A stretch of DNA of 22,618 nt from CAUYUA01 sp963575675 (lineage in GTDB: Bacteria; Pseudomonadota; Alphaproteobacteria; Azospirillales; Azospirillaceae). Shown here one piece after another: positions 5,798-13,566 of the stretch. The notes below the pieces were generated by a model. That model searched no databases and had not been told where the DNA came from. It saw only the letters and a list, made by a program, of their open reading frames with translations. The DNA lies in assembly GCA_963575675.1 (NCBI GenBank), contig CAUYUA010000240.1, positions 1 to 22,618 on the forward strand, given 5' to 3'. Position numbers and translations under genes: made by a program. Within the stretch, counting starts at the first letter, position 1. Each line of letters opens with the position of its first letter.

Positions 5798-7480
5798 TTA
5801 CGCGGCCTTGACGTTGTTTAAAAAAAGTTGAACCCGTTCCGACATCTCTGTTGCTTTTGCATCCAAAGCTTTTGCTGCTTGGAAGAGGATATCCGCCGTT
5901 CCTCTTGCATCATGAGCGGAATTAAAAACTGAGGTGATGTTGTTGGTGATCTCATTTGTTCCGGTCGTCACCTTCTGCACTGTGTGGTTGATGTTTTGTG
6001 TCGCCATGCCTTGTTGTTGTACGGACGTTGCAACAAGGTTGGCGATTCGATCGATTTTAGTCATTACAACGCTCACTTCGCCGATGGCTGCGACGGCTGC
6101 GTCTGTTGTTTGCTGGACGTCGTGAACCTGAAGAGCAATCTCTTCGGTCGCTTTCGCCGTTTGGTTGGCCAGCAGCTTGACTTCATTTGCAACCACGGCA
6201 AAACCGCGCCCGGCTTCTCCGGCTCGCATTGCTTCGATCGTGGCGTTCAGAGCCAGCAGATTGGTTTGAGACGCAATGGCGTTAATCAATTTGATGACTT
6301 CACCAATTTTTTGAGCCGATGTCGCCAGTCCTCTAATGGTTGTATTGGCGTTTTCGCTTAGTGTTGTTGCCGTTGAGATGATGTTTGTTGTTTCGCGCAT
6401 TTGGCGTAGAATTTCATAGGTTGAGCCGGATAATTGATTGGTTGCTGTCGCCATTGTTTGAACGTGATGCGTTGCCTCATCGGTAATGTGAGCAACCGTG
6501 TCGGCGTGTTGCACATTTTCAGTTGCAATTTTCGCCATTTTTACGGAGGTCTCCCCAAGATCTGAAGCCGCAGAACTCACGGATTTTAAGATACAGTTGG
6601 TTTTGGATTCGAAATCCTCGATTAGGTTTTCGATTCGTTGAGCTTTCATTGCTTGAGCCAGTTCTTCTTTCATCCTTTCAGCAGAGAACCGCTCGGTCTG
6701 AATCAGAGCGTCCTTAAGATCGGCCAAAGACACTTCTAAAACGCCGATTTCATCTTTTCGGTTGCTGGTTTGAAACTCGACAGACAAATTTCCCTGGTGA
6801 AGATGTTCGACCACCTCAGTCAGTTGCAGCAATGGGCGAACAATAGCGCGGTTTGCGATCATGGTTGAAAGAACAACTCCGATTAATATTCCGACAATAA
6901 TAACTCCGACGCCAATGGATAGTCTGTTTTTGACGATCATCATCAAGAGGGCGCGTCGTTGCTCAATGTCTTTAGTGTTGACTTTGATCATCTCTTCAAG
7001 AGCGATATTCAGTGCTTGACGAGCCTTCCGATTCTGATCATTGTCACCCATGCTGCGCGCCGCCGCCGGTCCTTGTTCTCGACATGCGCGAACCATATCG
7101 GTTCGGTAATTAATAAAAGTTGTTACTGTCGAGGACAGCTTTTCAAATTGGTCTTTCTGGCTATCCGGAATGACCTGTTTCCAGTTGTCCATGGTCTTCT
7201 GAATGCGATCTAGGGTCGCAAGCATCGGCTTTGCGAATTTTTCTCCTTCTTGCGAGGTTGTCGACATATAGATGCCGCGCGAGTCCATCACGGCAGAATA
7301 GACCAGCTTGTCGGTTAATTCGCCGAAATAGGCTCGATTGGATGAATCATAGACCTCTTTCATAAGTATTTGAATAGTGCTTACCGTTTCTACGGCCAAT
7401 CCGCCGATAACGGCGCAAATAAAAGTCATCATTGCAACGATCACTTTTATTTTGCTTGATATGCACATTTTTTCAAGCAT
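5798..7480 (-). CDS. Methyl-accepting chemotaxis protein (560 aa)
   Basis: An inner-membrane chemoreceptor that passes ligand signals to CheA/CheW. TM1 is about residues 12-30, the periplasmic domain 31-186 (a four-helix-bundle-sized sensor), and TM2 about 187-209. HAMP covers about 210-262 (RPLLQLTEVVEHLHQGNLSV then KDEIGVLEVSL). The signalling hairpin tip is at 400-445 (ASQTNLLALNATIEAMRAGE then GRGFAVVANEV). The tip is canonical apart from Met in EAMRAG where Ala is usual. There is no C-terminal PilZ domain and no CheR-tethering pentapeptide. ATG 7480 follows GGAGAGG by about 9 bases. It lies 99 bases downstream of the disrupted receptor gene, same strand. The ligand is unknown. Confidence 0.95.
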   Translation of the reverse strand: MLEKMCISSKIKVIVAMMTFICAVIGGLAVETVSTIQILMKEVYDSSNRAYFGELTDKLVYSAVMDSRGIYMSTTSQEGEKFAKPMLATLDRIQKTMDNWKQVIPDSQKDQFEKLSSTVTTFINYRTDMVRACREQGPAAARSMGDNDQNRKARQALNIALEEMIKVNTKDIEQRRALLMMIVKNRLSIGVGVIIVGILIGVVLSTMIANRAIVRPLLQLTEVVEHLHQGNLSVEFQTSNRKDEIGVLEVSLADLKDALIQTERFSAERMKEELAQAMKAQRIENLIEDFESKTNCILKSVSSAASDLGETSVKMAKIATENVQHADTVAHITDEATHHVQTMATATNQLSGSTYEILRQMRETTNIISTATTLSENANTTIRGLATSAQKIGEVIKLINAIASQTNLLALNATIEAMRAGEAGRGFAVVANEVKLLANQTAKATEEIALQVHDVQQTTDAAVAAIGEVSVVMTKIDRIANLVATSVQQQGMATQNINHTVQKVTTGTNEITNNITSVFNSAHDARGTADILFQAAKALDAKATEMSERVQLFLNNVKAA

Positions 7481-7579
7481 CGCTTTTTTTCCTCTCCATA
7501 AGTCGAATTGTTAAGCGCCATATTTATCTAGACTGCGCCAGTCGCTAATCCGTTTCGGACAAAATTAATGTATTAATAA

Positions 7580-9136
7580 CTACATTCTGGACAGGGCTTT
7601 CACTTGTCGTTTCTCTTCTGGTAATCTTTCTAATATCCGATCTCCGAGCTTCTCTCGACAATTCATGAATTCCGAAATCATTGTTGCGGTTTCGTTATCG
7701 AGGGGGAATTGAACGTGCAAGCAATCGCTGAAACGCGCTATCCTTACTCTGAATGCCTGTGGTATTCCTTCTATTTCTACTCTAAGCTGTGCTCCGATGG
7801 GGCGATCAATGAGGCAGTCGAATGTTGCGCCTCCCAGGGAAATATCCTTTAGCGAGCATTTTATAGAGTTTCCATCAAGATAGATGGTCGCCGGAACGAC
7901 AACTTTCATCCTTTCGTATTGGCGACGTTCTCCTGCGTCGTTGATTACGGCGAGGAACGATTCGACTTCAGAACGCAAGCCGTCTGCTTTTTCAGAAAGT
8001 GAATGTGATGCGTTCAGAACATCTTCGGCGGATTTTTTTGTGGAGCTAATGGCGTCTCCGACAGTAATGATCATCGTTGAAACGCGCTGTGTTTCATCCG
8101 TCGCAGAACCAACATTGTCGGCGATTTCGCGGGTTGCGACAGTTTGATGATTGATCGCCGTGGCGATTGAGCTTGTAATGCCGTCGATGCGAACAATGAC
8201 TTCGAGAATGCCGCCGATGGCGTTGAGCGCATTGTTTGCGTCATTTTGGACGGAGGATATTTGTTCGGTAATTTCTTCGGTTGCTTTGGCGGTTTGATCG
8301 GCGAGATTTTTCACTTCGTTCGCCACGACGACAAACCCTTTTCCTGCGGCGCCTGCGCGAGCGGCCTCAATGGTGGCGTTGAGCGCGAGTAGGTGGGTCT
8401 GTCCGGCAATATTTTTAATGAGTTTAACGACCTCTCCAATGCGTTGAGCGGAACCGCCTAATTTTTCCATAACAATATTTGCTTGACGTGTGTCGGACAC
8501 GGTCTTTCGCGCGATGGAGGCAGCCTCAGTGACTTGACAACTGATGTCATGAATGGTTTTCGTGAGAGCCTTCCCGGCCTCGGCGACCATTTGCACATTG
8601 GCGGCGGCGTGACGTGTTGCATCGGAAATTGCAGCGGTGCGTTTTGTTGCTTCGCTGGAGATTGCGCACATTGATTCCGCCCGAGAAAACATGTCGCTCG
8701 AAGCGTCGCCGAGAATTTTCAGCACGCCGCTGACGGCTCCGCTGAAATCTTGGATAAGTTGATTGGCGGCGGCCTGCCGTCGGATTTTGGCGTTTATCTC
8801 GTCTTGTTGTTGACGTCGCAGATCCTCGATATGGAAGAGGTCGTCCTTGAATATCTGCACGGCTTGCGCCATTGCTCCGATTTCATCGGTTCTCTTCCGA
8901 CAGGGGACATCCACGGCAAGGTCGCCGTGAGCCAGTCGCTTCATCACGGATTCGAGCTGGAGAAGCGCCGCGACGATGGTTCGTCCAAGCACTTTCCATG
9001 CGATTCCGGCGATCACCAAAGCGATGAATGATAATGCGCCGATGGTGATCCGCGCCTCCGTTACGGACTCGTGCATGGTCAAGACCGCCGCAGTTTGTTT
9101 TCCGACATTCGTCTGATTGAGTTCGGCGATTAACAT
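7580..9136 (-). CDS. C-terminal fragment of the split chemoreceptor (TM2-HAMP-signalling-PilZ)
   Basis: The IS terminal repeat supplies an ATG (9136-9134) in frame with the receptor remainder, giving a possible 518-aa product starting MLIAELNQTN. It would carry TM2, HAMP, the full signalling hairpin and PilZ, but no periplasmic sensor. The transposase stop codon in its shifted frame overlaps this ATG as TAATG. There is no strong ribosome-binding site (GAAGAAAAC only). The open frame continues upstream into the IS to 9574, but that part is antisense-like transposase sequence and not receptor. Whether the fragment is expressed cannot be told from sequence. Confidence 0.5.
   Translation of the reverse strand: MLIAELNQTNVGKQTAAVLTMHESVTEARITIGALSFIALVIAGIAWKVLGRTIVAALLQLESVMKRLAHGDLAVDVPCRKRTDEIGAMAQAVQIFKDDLFHIEDLRRQQQDEINAKIRRQAAANQLIQDFSGAVSGVLKILGDASSDMFSRAESMCAISSEATKRTAAISDATRHAAANVQMVAEAGKALTKTIHDISCQVTEAASIARKTVSDTRQANIVMEKLGGSAQRIGEVVKLIKNIAGQTHLLALNATIEAARAGAAGKGFVVVANEVKNLADQTAKATEEITEQISSVQNDANNALNAIGGILEVIVRIDGITSSIATAINHQTVATREIADNVGSATDETQRVSTMIITVGDAISSTKKSAEDVLNASHSLSEKADGLRSEVESFLAVINDAGERRQYERMKVVVPATIYLDGNSIKCSLKDISLGGATFDCLIDRPIGAQLRVEIEGIPQAFRVRIARFSDCLHVQFPLDNETATMISEFMNCREKLGDRILERLPEEKRQVKALSRM
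9130..9133. repeat. Target-site duplication TTAA, left copy
   Basis: TTAA at 9130-9133 matches TTAA at 10560-10563. A single copy restores the Leu-Ile junction of the receptor gene in frame. Confidence 0.9.
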
Positions 9137-9153
9137 TACAGTTGCGTTTTCTT
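9134..9153. repeat. IS terminal inverted repeat, right end of transposase
   Basis: CATTACAGTTGCGTTTTCTT, exact complement of 10540-10559. It overlaps the shifted-frame transposase stop codon. Confidence 0.95.
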
Positions 9154-10493
9154 CAGGTGGGCGCGCTGTGCCGCTGCCTGATGTGCTCTTCGCCACAATG
9201 ACCATGAGATGATGAAGGCTGGCTGAATTTGCCTTTGGGCCATGCGGACGGCGATACGGCGAATTTCCTGAACGGACCAACGGATCAGGAGACGTGTGGA
9301 TTTGGTTGAATTTTCGTCTTTCCCTTCGTTTTTTTGGGTGACTGGCCGTTGATCTGGCAGCGGATGGCGGCCAACATGGTGAAGGCGAGCATGACGAGCG
9401 AGACATGGCGGTGCCAGCCATGCCAGGAGCGGGTCTCGTTATGGTCGAGGCCAAGTTCATTCTTGGCGGTCTCGAAGCTGTCCTCGATAGCCCAACGGCA
9501 TCCCTCAACCCGAACGAGGGTGTCAATGGTGGTTCCGGCTGGGCACCAGGTGGAGAAGAAAGCGAGATCGCCATCGGCGATATGGCGCCGGATCAGCAGG
9601 CCGCGGGTCCACAAGCCGGTTCGGCTGTCGTCATCGTCGGCGGCGTCGAGATCGGCCAGTTCCAGATACGCCCAGTCATGCAGGCGGGCGCCCTTGGTGC
9701 CGTCGCCCGCCGACAGGCGGGTCCAATCGGCGGCGGCCAGGCCTTGCGCGATGGTCTCGGCCGTTCCGGTGACCGGTCGCGCCTTCCCCCACGAGGTGAA
9801 GGCGTGAGTGGAACTGACCCCCAGTACATAGCCCTTGCCGGCGCGACGCAACGCGGTCTCGAGGTCGCCGACACCATAGACGCTGTCGGCCGCGACCCAG
9901 CGGAACGGCGCCCGAGCCAGGACCGCCCGCTCGATCATGGCGCGGGCCAAGGCCGGCTTGGTGGCGAACACCGTTCCAACCGGCACATGCGCCGCCGCCA
10001 TGCGTTGCGGATCGTCCGTCCAGGACTTCGGCAGATAGAGCGCCCGATCAAGGAAGGCATGGCCGTGCCGCGACACATAGCAGGCAAACACGCCGATCTG
10101 GCAGTTGGTGATCTTGCCCACCGAGCCCGTATATTGCCGCCCGACACCGCAGGAGGCCTTGCCCTGTTTCAGGAAGCCGGTCTCGTCGATCACCAGAACC
10201 GCATCGGAATCGGCAAGAGTTTCAAGCGTATAATCCCGGACGACCTCCCGTAGATCATCGGCATTCCAGCGACCGCGCCCCAAAATCGCCTGCTGACGCC
10301 ACGGGCCGGGATCTCCCGCCGCTTCTGCCCGCATCCAACCCGTCTTGCGCCGCTCAGCCCCAAGCAAGCCATCCAGAAACAGTCCCGCCGAGGCGGCCAC
10401 ACGCTCTTGCGTAAACAGGGGGCGTATTCGAGCCTTCACATCCCGTAACGATGAACCCCACAATTCAAACGTCTCTTCCAGCGATGCCGCCAT
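9136..10493 (-). pseudogene. IS701-family DDE transposase, frameshifted near its C-terminus
   Basis: The unbroken frame runs from ATG 10493 to a stop at 9285 (402 aa) and contains the DDE catalytic core: VLVIDETGFLKQG (first Asp), WVAADSVYGVG (second Asp), and DSFETAKNELGLDHNETRSW (Glu). After an A7 run on the coding strand (9329-9335) the family-like C-terminus continues in the -1 frame (LIRWSVQEIRRIAVRMAQR, then IQPAFIISWSLWRRAHQAA) to a TAA at 9138-9136. One additional A would give a 452-aa protein, close to usual IS701 length. ATG 10493 is chosen because GGGGAGG lies 7 bases upstream. The product would cut and rejoin the element ends. The frameshift may be a loss mutation, a sequencing error or A-tract slippage. 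Confidence 0.9.
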
Positions 10494-11364
10494 CCCATGA
10501 CCTCCCCGAATCATGGTCACCCATAGATTCAGAAAAACCAAGAAAACGCAACTGTAATGTTAAGGCCAGTAAATGCCCGGCGGCGGCTTTTCGTTCGATG
10601 ACGGTTCGGTTTGATTGGTCGGTGGCGGTAATCAGAGCGTCAATGGCCGAAGTGTAATCGGATATTTGAGGCGTCAGTAACTTTAGAAACTTTTGTATCC
10701 GATTGGAATTGGTTGTTCCTGTTTTCAAAGCCTCGATCGCCTCGTTCAGACTATCGACCCGTTGTTTGGCCGTATCGGCGTAGGCAGGGTTGCGGGTGGC
10801 GAGATACCGAGACACCGCCACGATTCCGCCGTTTACAAGTTCATTCAGCTTTAGTCCGGCGGGCAGGCTATCGACCCGGTTCTCGCGGAACAATGTGGCG
10901 ACGACAGCCGCTGTTGTTGTGGTGATCGTCGTAGCCGCCTGAGTGAAGGATTCAGAGCTGCTACGACGATTTCCGACGGAGGCGATCAGTGCGGAACTGG
11001 CGACTTCATAAGAGCGATAGGACTTTGTGATTTCTGCATATCGTTCGTCTCTTGCGGTTTCTTTTATGGACAACTCGTCCAAACGGCTTTTCAAGCGGTC
11101 CATTCCCTTGCGGGTTGCAATCAAGTCGCCGTCAGACTCGGTCAAAATATAATTCGTGATTAGGGTTTCTGAACTCAGCAGTTCTTCCTTCAAGTTCTCC
11201 GCTTCAAACGTCGCTTCTATTTTGTTTTCGACGATCGTCGCTGCGCCATTGATGGCGACCAGGTTCAGCCAAGCAACGCCGGCCACTCCAGTGAGGAGAA
11301 ACATCACGATGCCCAGACTGAAACCGATTTTTTGGTTAAGGCCCCATCGCCCCCAAATTCGCAT
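10465..11364 (-). CDS. N-terminal fragment of the split chemoreceptor
   Basis: The reading frame left by the insertion: 299 residues. The first 268 come from the receptor (TM1 and most of the periplasmic domain) and the last 31 are read from the IS end. It lacks TM2, HAMP and the signalling domain. If made, it would be a membrane-anchored ligand-binding domain unable to signal alone. Confidence 0.8.
   Translation of the reverse strand: MRIWGRWGLNQKIGFSLGIVMFLLTGVAGVAWLNLVAINGAATIVENKIEATFEAENLKEELLSSETLITNYILTESDGDLIATRKGMDRLKSRLDELSIKETARDERYAEITKSYRSYEVASSALIASVGNRRSSSESFTQAATTITTTTAAVVATLFRENRVDSLPAGLKLNELVNGGIVAVSRYLATRNPAYADTAKQRVDSLNEAIEALKTGTTNSNRIQKFLKLLTPQISDYTSAIDALITATDQSNRTVIERKAAAGHLLALTLQLRFLGFSESMGDHDSGRSWDGGIAGRDV
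10540..10559. repeat. IS terminal inverted repeat, transposase start side
   Basis: Perfect partner of 9134-9153. It lies 46 bases before the transposase start. Confidence 0.95.
10560..10563. repeat. Target-site duplication TTAA, right copy
   Basis: Second copy of the 4-bp duplication that flanks the insertion sequence. Confidence 0.9.
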
Positions 11365-11449
11365 AGCTCACCTTTGCGTCCTCAGAAGATCGCCGAACAG
11401 GAAGGCGATAAAAGACGAAATCGCGCACAAAAATAAAATGGAGCAATCT

Positions 11450-12424
11450 CTACCGGATGTCTTCGATCTGTTTAATCACGGTTGGGCCGAATTTCTTTTC
11501 ATACTCAGGGCGAACGGCCTGCAATGCGGCGGAAAACTGAGCGCGATCAATTTGTTCGACGACTTCCATGCCTTGCTTGCGCAAGGTTTCAACGCCTTTC
11601 TTCTGCGCTTCTCCTGCGTAGACGCGCGAAGCTTTGGCGCCCGCTTTGGCGGCTTCGGTCAACGCCGTCCGTTCGTCGTTTGTGAAGTCGCTCCAGATAT
11701 CGTTGGAAACAAGAATGACCGCCGGGTCATAAACGTGGCCGGATAAGGTCAAGTATTTTTGGACTTGAAAGAATCGAGACGACAGAATTGTTGCAATCGG
11801 ATTTTCCTGTCCATCGAATTGACCCGATTGTAAGGCGCCATATACTTGAGGAAACGGAAGGGTTGAAACTTCGGCGCCAAGCGCTTTGAAGCCGATGAGC
11901 ATGACTTCCGATTGCGGCAAACGAAGCTTTAAGCCTTTCAGATCACTCGGTTGCGTAATCGGGCGCCTTGAATTGGTAATGTGGCGCATGCCGTTTTCAC
12001 CCCAGGCCAACGCCACAAGATCCTTTTCCTTGAATTTCTCCAGATAAGCTTGTCCGAGAGGGCCATCAAGAACTGCGTAGGCATGGTTAATATCTCTGAA
12101 AATAAAAGGAACATTGAAAACGCCGACGTCTCCGACAATGTTCGGTAATGGAGCGCCGGTAATGAAAGCCATATCGATGGCGCCGACCTGCATTCCTTTC
12201 AGCATTTCCATTTCACCGCCCATGACGGCGTTGGGTTGCTGTTCAATCGTGATTCGTCCGCTGGTTCGCTTGGCGACCTCATCAGCGAAAACAGCCGCTC
12301 CGGCGCCAAGTTGCGATTCTCGTGAAAGGATGTATCCAAACTTGTAGCTTCTTTGTTGCGCATGGGCTTCAGTCCAAAAAAGACCGAAGATGATAATCCA
12401 AAGAACTCTGATCGAGTGTTTCAT
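11450..12424 (-). CDS. TRAP-type substrate-binding protein (DctP family)
   Basis: A 324-aa periplasmic solute-binding protein. The signal peptide is residues 1-22 (MKHSIRVLWIIIFGLFWTEA then HAQ). Family features include GGEMEMLKGMQVGAIDMAF, the binding-site arginine region LKGLKLRLPQSEVML, and QSGQFDGQENP, which matches the DctP pattern and suggests a carboxylate ligand. Start ATG 12424 has GGAGG 8 bases upstream; the in-frame extension to 12583 is not supported. No DctQ or DctM membrane genes occur in the window, so it is an orphan here. It is 85 bases upstream of the split PilZ chemoreceptor on the same strand. It may therefore bind ligand for that receptor rather than, or as well as, serving a transporter. 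Confidence 0.92.
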   Translation of the reverse strand: MKHSIRVLWIIIFGLFWTEAHAQQRSYKFGYILSRESQLGAGAAVFADEVAKRTSGRITIEQQPNAVMGGEMEMLKGMQVGAIDMAFITGAPLPNIVGDVGVFNVPFIFRDINHAYAVLDGPLGQAYLEKFKEKDLVALAWGENGMRHITNSRRPITQPSDLKGLKLRLPQSEVMLIGFKALGAEVSTLPFPQVYGALQSGQFDGQENPIATILSSRFFQVQKYLTLSGHVYDPAVILVSNDIWSDFTNDERTALTEAAKAGAKASRVYAGEAQKKGVETLRKQGMEVVEQIDRAQFSAALQAVRPEYEKKFGPTVIKQIEDIR

Positions 12425-12476
12425 AAAAATCCTCCGTGTCGATGTTGTTGGTTTGGGGTGGATAAAAGTTATTCCG

Positions 12477-12749
12477 CTATTTGCTTTCTTTAGGTGCGGT
12501 AATAATAAAAACGCTCGCATTACGATGATAGAGTCGTCGGTTGACTTGATGGTCGGCGTTTTTAAGTCCGAAACTAAACCCAATGATCTGGTTGTCCTTG
12601 ATCAAGGCAACTATCTTTTCTAGATTTTTACGCGTATATTCATTGCGCAATATTGCTTCAATAGCCATCAATGCATGTATGGGTTGCGTTATCTGCATGT
12701 TGATATTTACCGTTAATTGATTTTTTAGATTTGATATAAAAAATACCAT
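12477..12749 (-). CDS. Small hypothetical protein (90 aa), uncertain
   Basis: An AT-rich reading frame upstream of dctP on the same strand. The N-terminus is hydrophobic (MVFFISNLKNQLTVNI) and the C-terminal part is basic (NRRLYHRNASVFIITAPKE). No family is recognised and no good ribosome-binding site precedes ATG 12749 or the internal ATG at residue 18. It may be a real small protein or chance openness in AT-rich DNA. Confidence 0.3.
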   Translation of the reverse strand: MVFFISNLKNQLTVNINMQITQPIHALMAIEAILRNEYTRKNLEKIVALIKDNQIIGFSFGLKNADHQVNRRLYHRNASVFIITAPKESK

Positions 12750-13566
12750 GCCTCATTTTATCAATGCCATGAAACAGTTAAATAGGACAGCGTTTCCGTA
12801 TTTTCTAAAAAAAACCTTAAAGTACTGTTAATGCTGAAGGAGATTTTATCATCGATTAAAATTTTTATGGGGTGCGCCTTTTTGATAATTACATTTAAAA
12901 TAGGCGTCATATTGTTACTAAAAAAACACATTAATGTTGCGCGCTAGAGATGCGATATATACTTATTAGCAATAAAACTGCTGTTTTCGGCGTAAATGAT
13001 CCTGCATTTTATATTTATAGTAAAAATATGTTTCTTTGGTGTGTTTTTCTACGCGGAATGCTAATCTTATTAAATTTTTAAAAATGATGGAAATATTTAG
13101 AAAAAATGCTGCGTATTCTATCTTTTATCAGAAAAACTATTGACGCTTTACTTTATGATGAATTAGCATGTCAATCATTTCTATTCTCCGGATTTTTCCA
13201 TGAGGTTTGTAAGGGAGCAGCCGCCTTGTGTTCCTGATCACTTGGGATATAAAGAGGGAGCTTCCTTTCGAGTTTGTTCGAAGACGAAATCAATGTTCCC
13301 AGAGGCTTTGTCAAGTCAGTCTATCGAGATCGAAGCCGTTGAAAACATTGACGCCGTCTTTGGACGGGCTTTTATTCGCGAAGCGATTCTTTACTGGAGT
13401 TATTCTTTACTATTGTTTGTCTTTGTTGTTGTGGGAAGTCCGAACGATTCAATTAAAAGCGCCATTGGCGTGTTCGAAAATTAATAATAAATTTAGTAAT
13501 TGTCTGCTCCAATCGTTCTAACAGACATTGGCTTTTCGAACAAACCGCCAGCCAAGGACCATCAAC
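12750..13566. other. AT-rich region between dctP and the third receptor gene
   Basis: About 817 bases, markedly AT-rich and with no convincing gene. Two overlapping plus-strand readings (13200-13484 and 13228-13521) lack ribosome-binding sites and recognisable domains. Near its right end is TTATTCGCGAAGCGATT (13372-13388), identical to 3479-3495. The promoters for dctP (leftwards) and the 659-aa receptor (rightwards) must lie here. Confidence 0.5.
13354..13388 (+). repeat. Hairpin with TTATTCGCGAAGCGATT tail (copy B)
   Basis: A 5-bp hairpin CCGTC-TTTG-GACGG (13354-13367) is followed 4 bases later by the same 17-mer found at 3479-3495. The shared layout of hairpin then 17-mer suggests one dispersed element. 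Confidence 0.45.

Larger units (their letters stand above)
9134..10559 (-). mobile_element. IS701-family insertion sequence, 1426 bp
   Basis: Bounded by 20-bp perfect terminal inverted repeats (9134-9153 and 10540-10559) and flanked by a TTAA direct repeat (9130-9133 and 10560-10563), which fits the 4-bp YTAR target duplications known for IS701 elements. One transposase gene reads on the minus strand and fills most of the element. The element is visibly more GC-rich than its surroundings. Because TTAA is palindromic, the repeat can be read as 24 bp, but the target site inside the receptor gene is restored exactly by treating TTAA as the duplication. The transposase gene is frameshifted, so this copy is probably not autonomously mobile. 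Confidence 0.95.
7580..11364 (-). pseudogene. Chemoreceptor with C-terminal PilZ domain, split by an IS701-family element
   Basis: The two receptor parts (10563-11364 and 7580-9130) join in frame when the element 9134-10559 and one TTAA copy are removed. The restored protein has 784 residues: TM1 about 12-33, a periplasmic domain of about 260 residues rich in predicted helix, TM2 about 296-316, HAMP about 317-370, a signalling hairpin, and a C-terminal PilZ domain. The insertion falls between codons for ALAL and IAELNQ, just before TM2. PilZ signatures are present (RRQYER for RxxxR, and DISLGGA for D/NxSxxG), so the ancestral receptor could probably bind c-di-GMP, as reported for Azospirillum Tlp1. 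The tip reads GQTHLLALNATIEAARAGAA, with His and Ala replacing the usual Asn and Glu. ATG 11364 follows AAGGTGAG closely. Confidence 0.93.

Noticed and set aside
9329..9335. Classical programmed -1 ribosomal frameshift in the transposase
   Set aside because: The A7 run is in the register CCC AAA AAA A, not X XXY YYZ, and no clear downstream pseudoknot was seen. Indel or transcriptional slippage fits better.
9137..9574. In-frame extension of the receptor C-terminal half into the insertion sequence, giving a 664-aa minus-strand reading
   Set aside because: This part overlaps the transposase gene in another frame and has no receptor features (Pro/Ser/Arg-rich, no transmembrane helix). The real receptor continues on the other side of the element.
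9405..10253. 282-codon plus-strand reading over the transposase
   Set aside because: Antisense shadow in GC-rich DNA; the opposite strand has the DDE catalytic motifs.
12831..12947. 38-codon plus-strand reading with a single hydrophobic helix (MLKEILSSIKIFMGCAFLII...)
   Set aside because: AT-rich DNA easily yields hydrophobic readings; no ribosome-binding site precedes the ATG, so evidence is insufficient.
13200..13521. Two overlapping plus-strand readings before the 659-aa receptor
   Set aside because: No ribosome-binding site or domain. The segment in common with 3.5 kb is better explained as an intergenic repeat.
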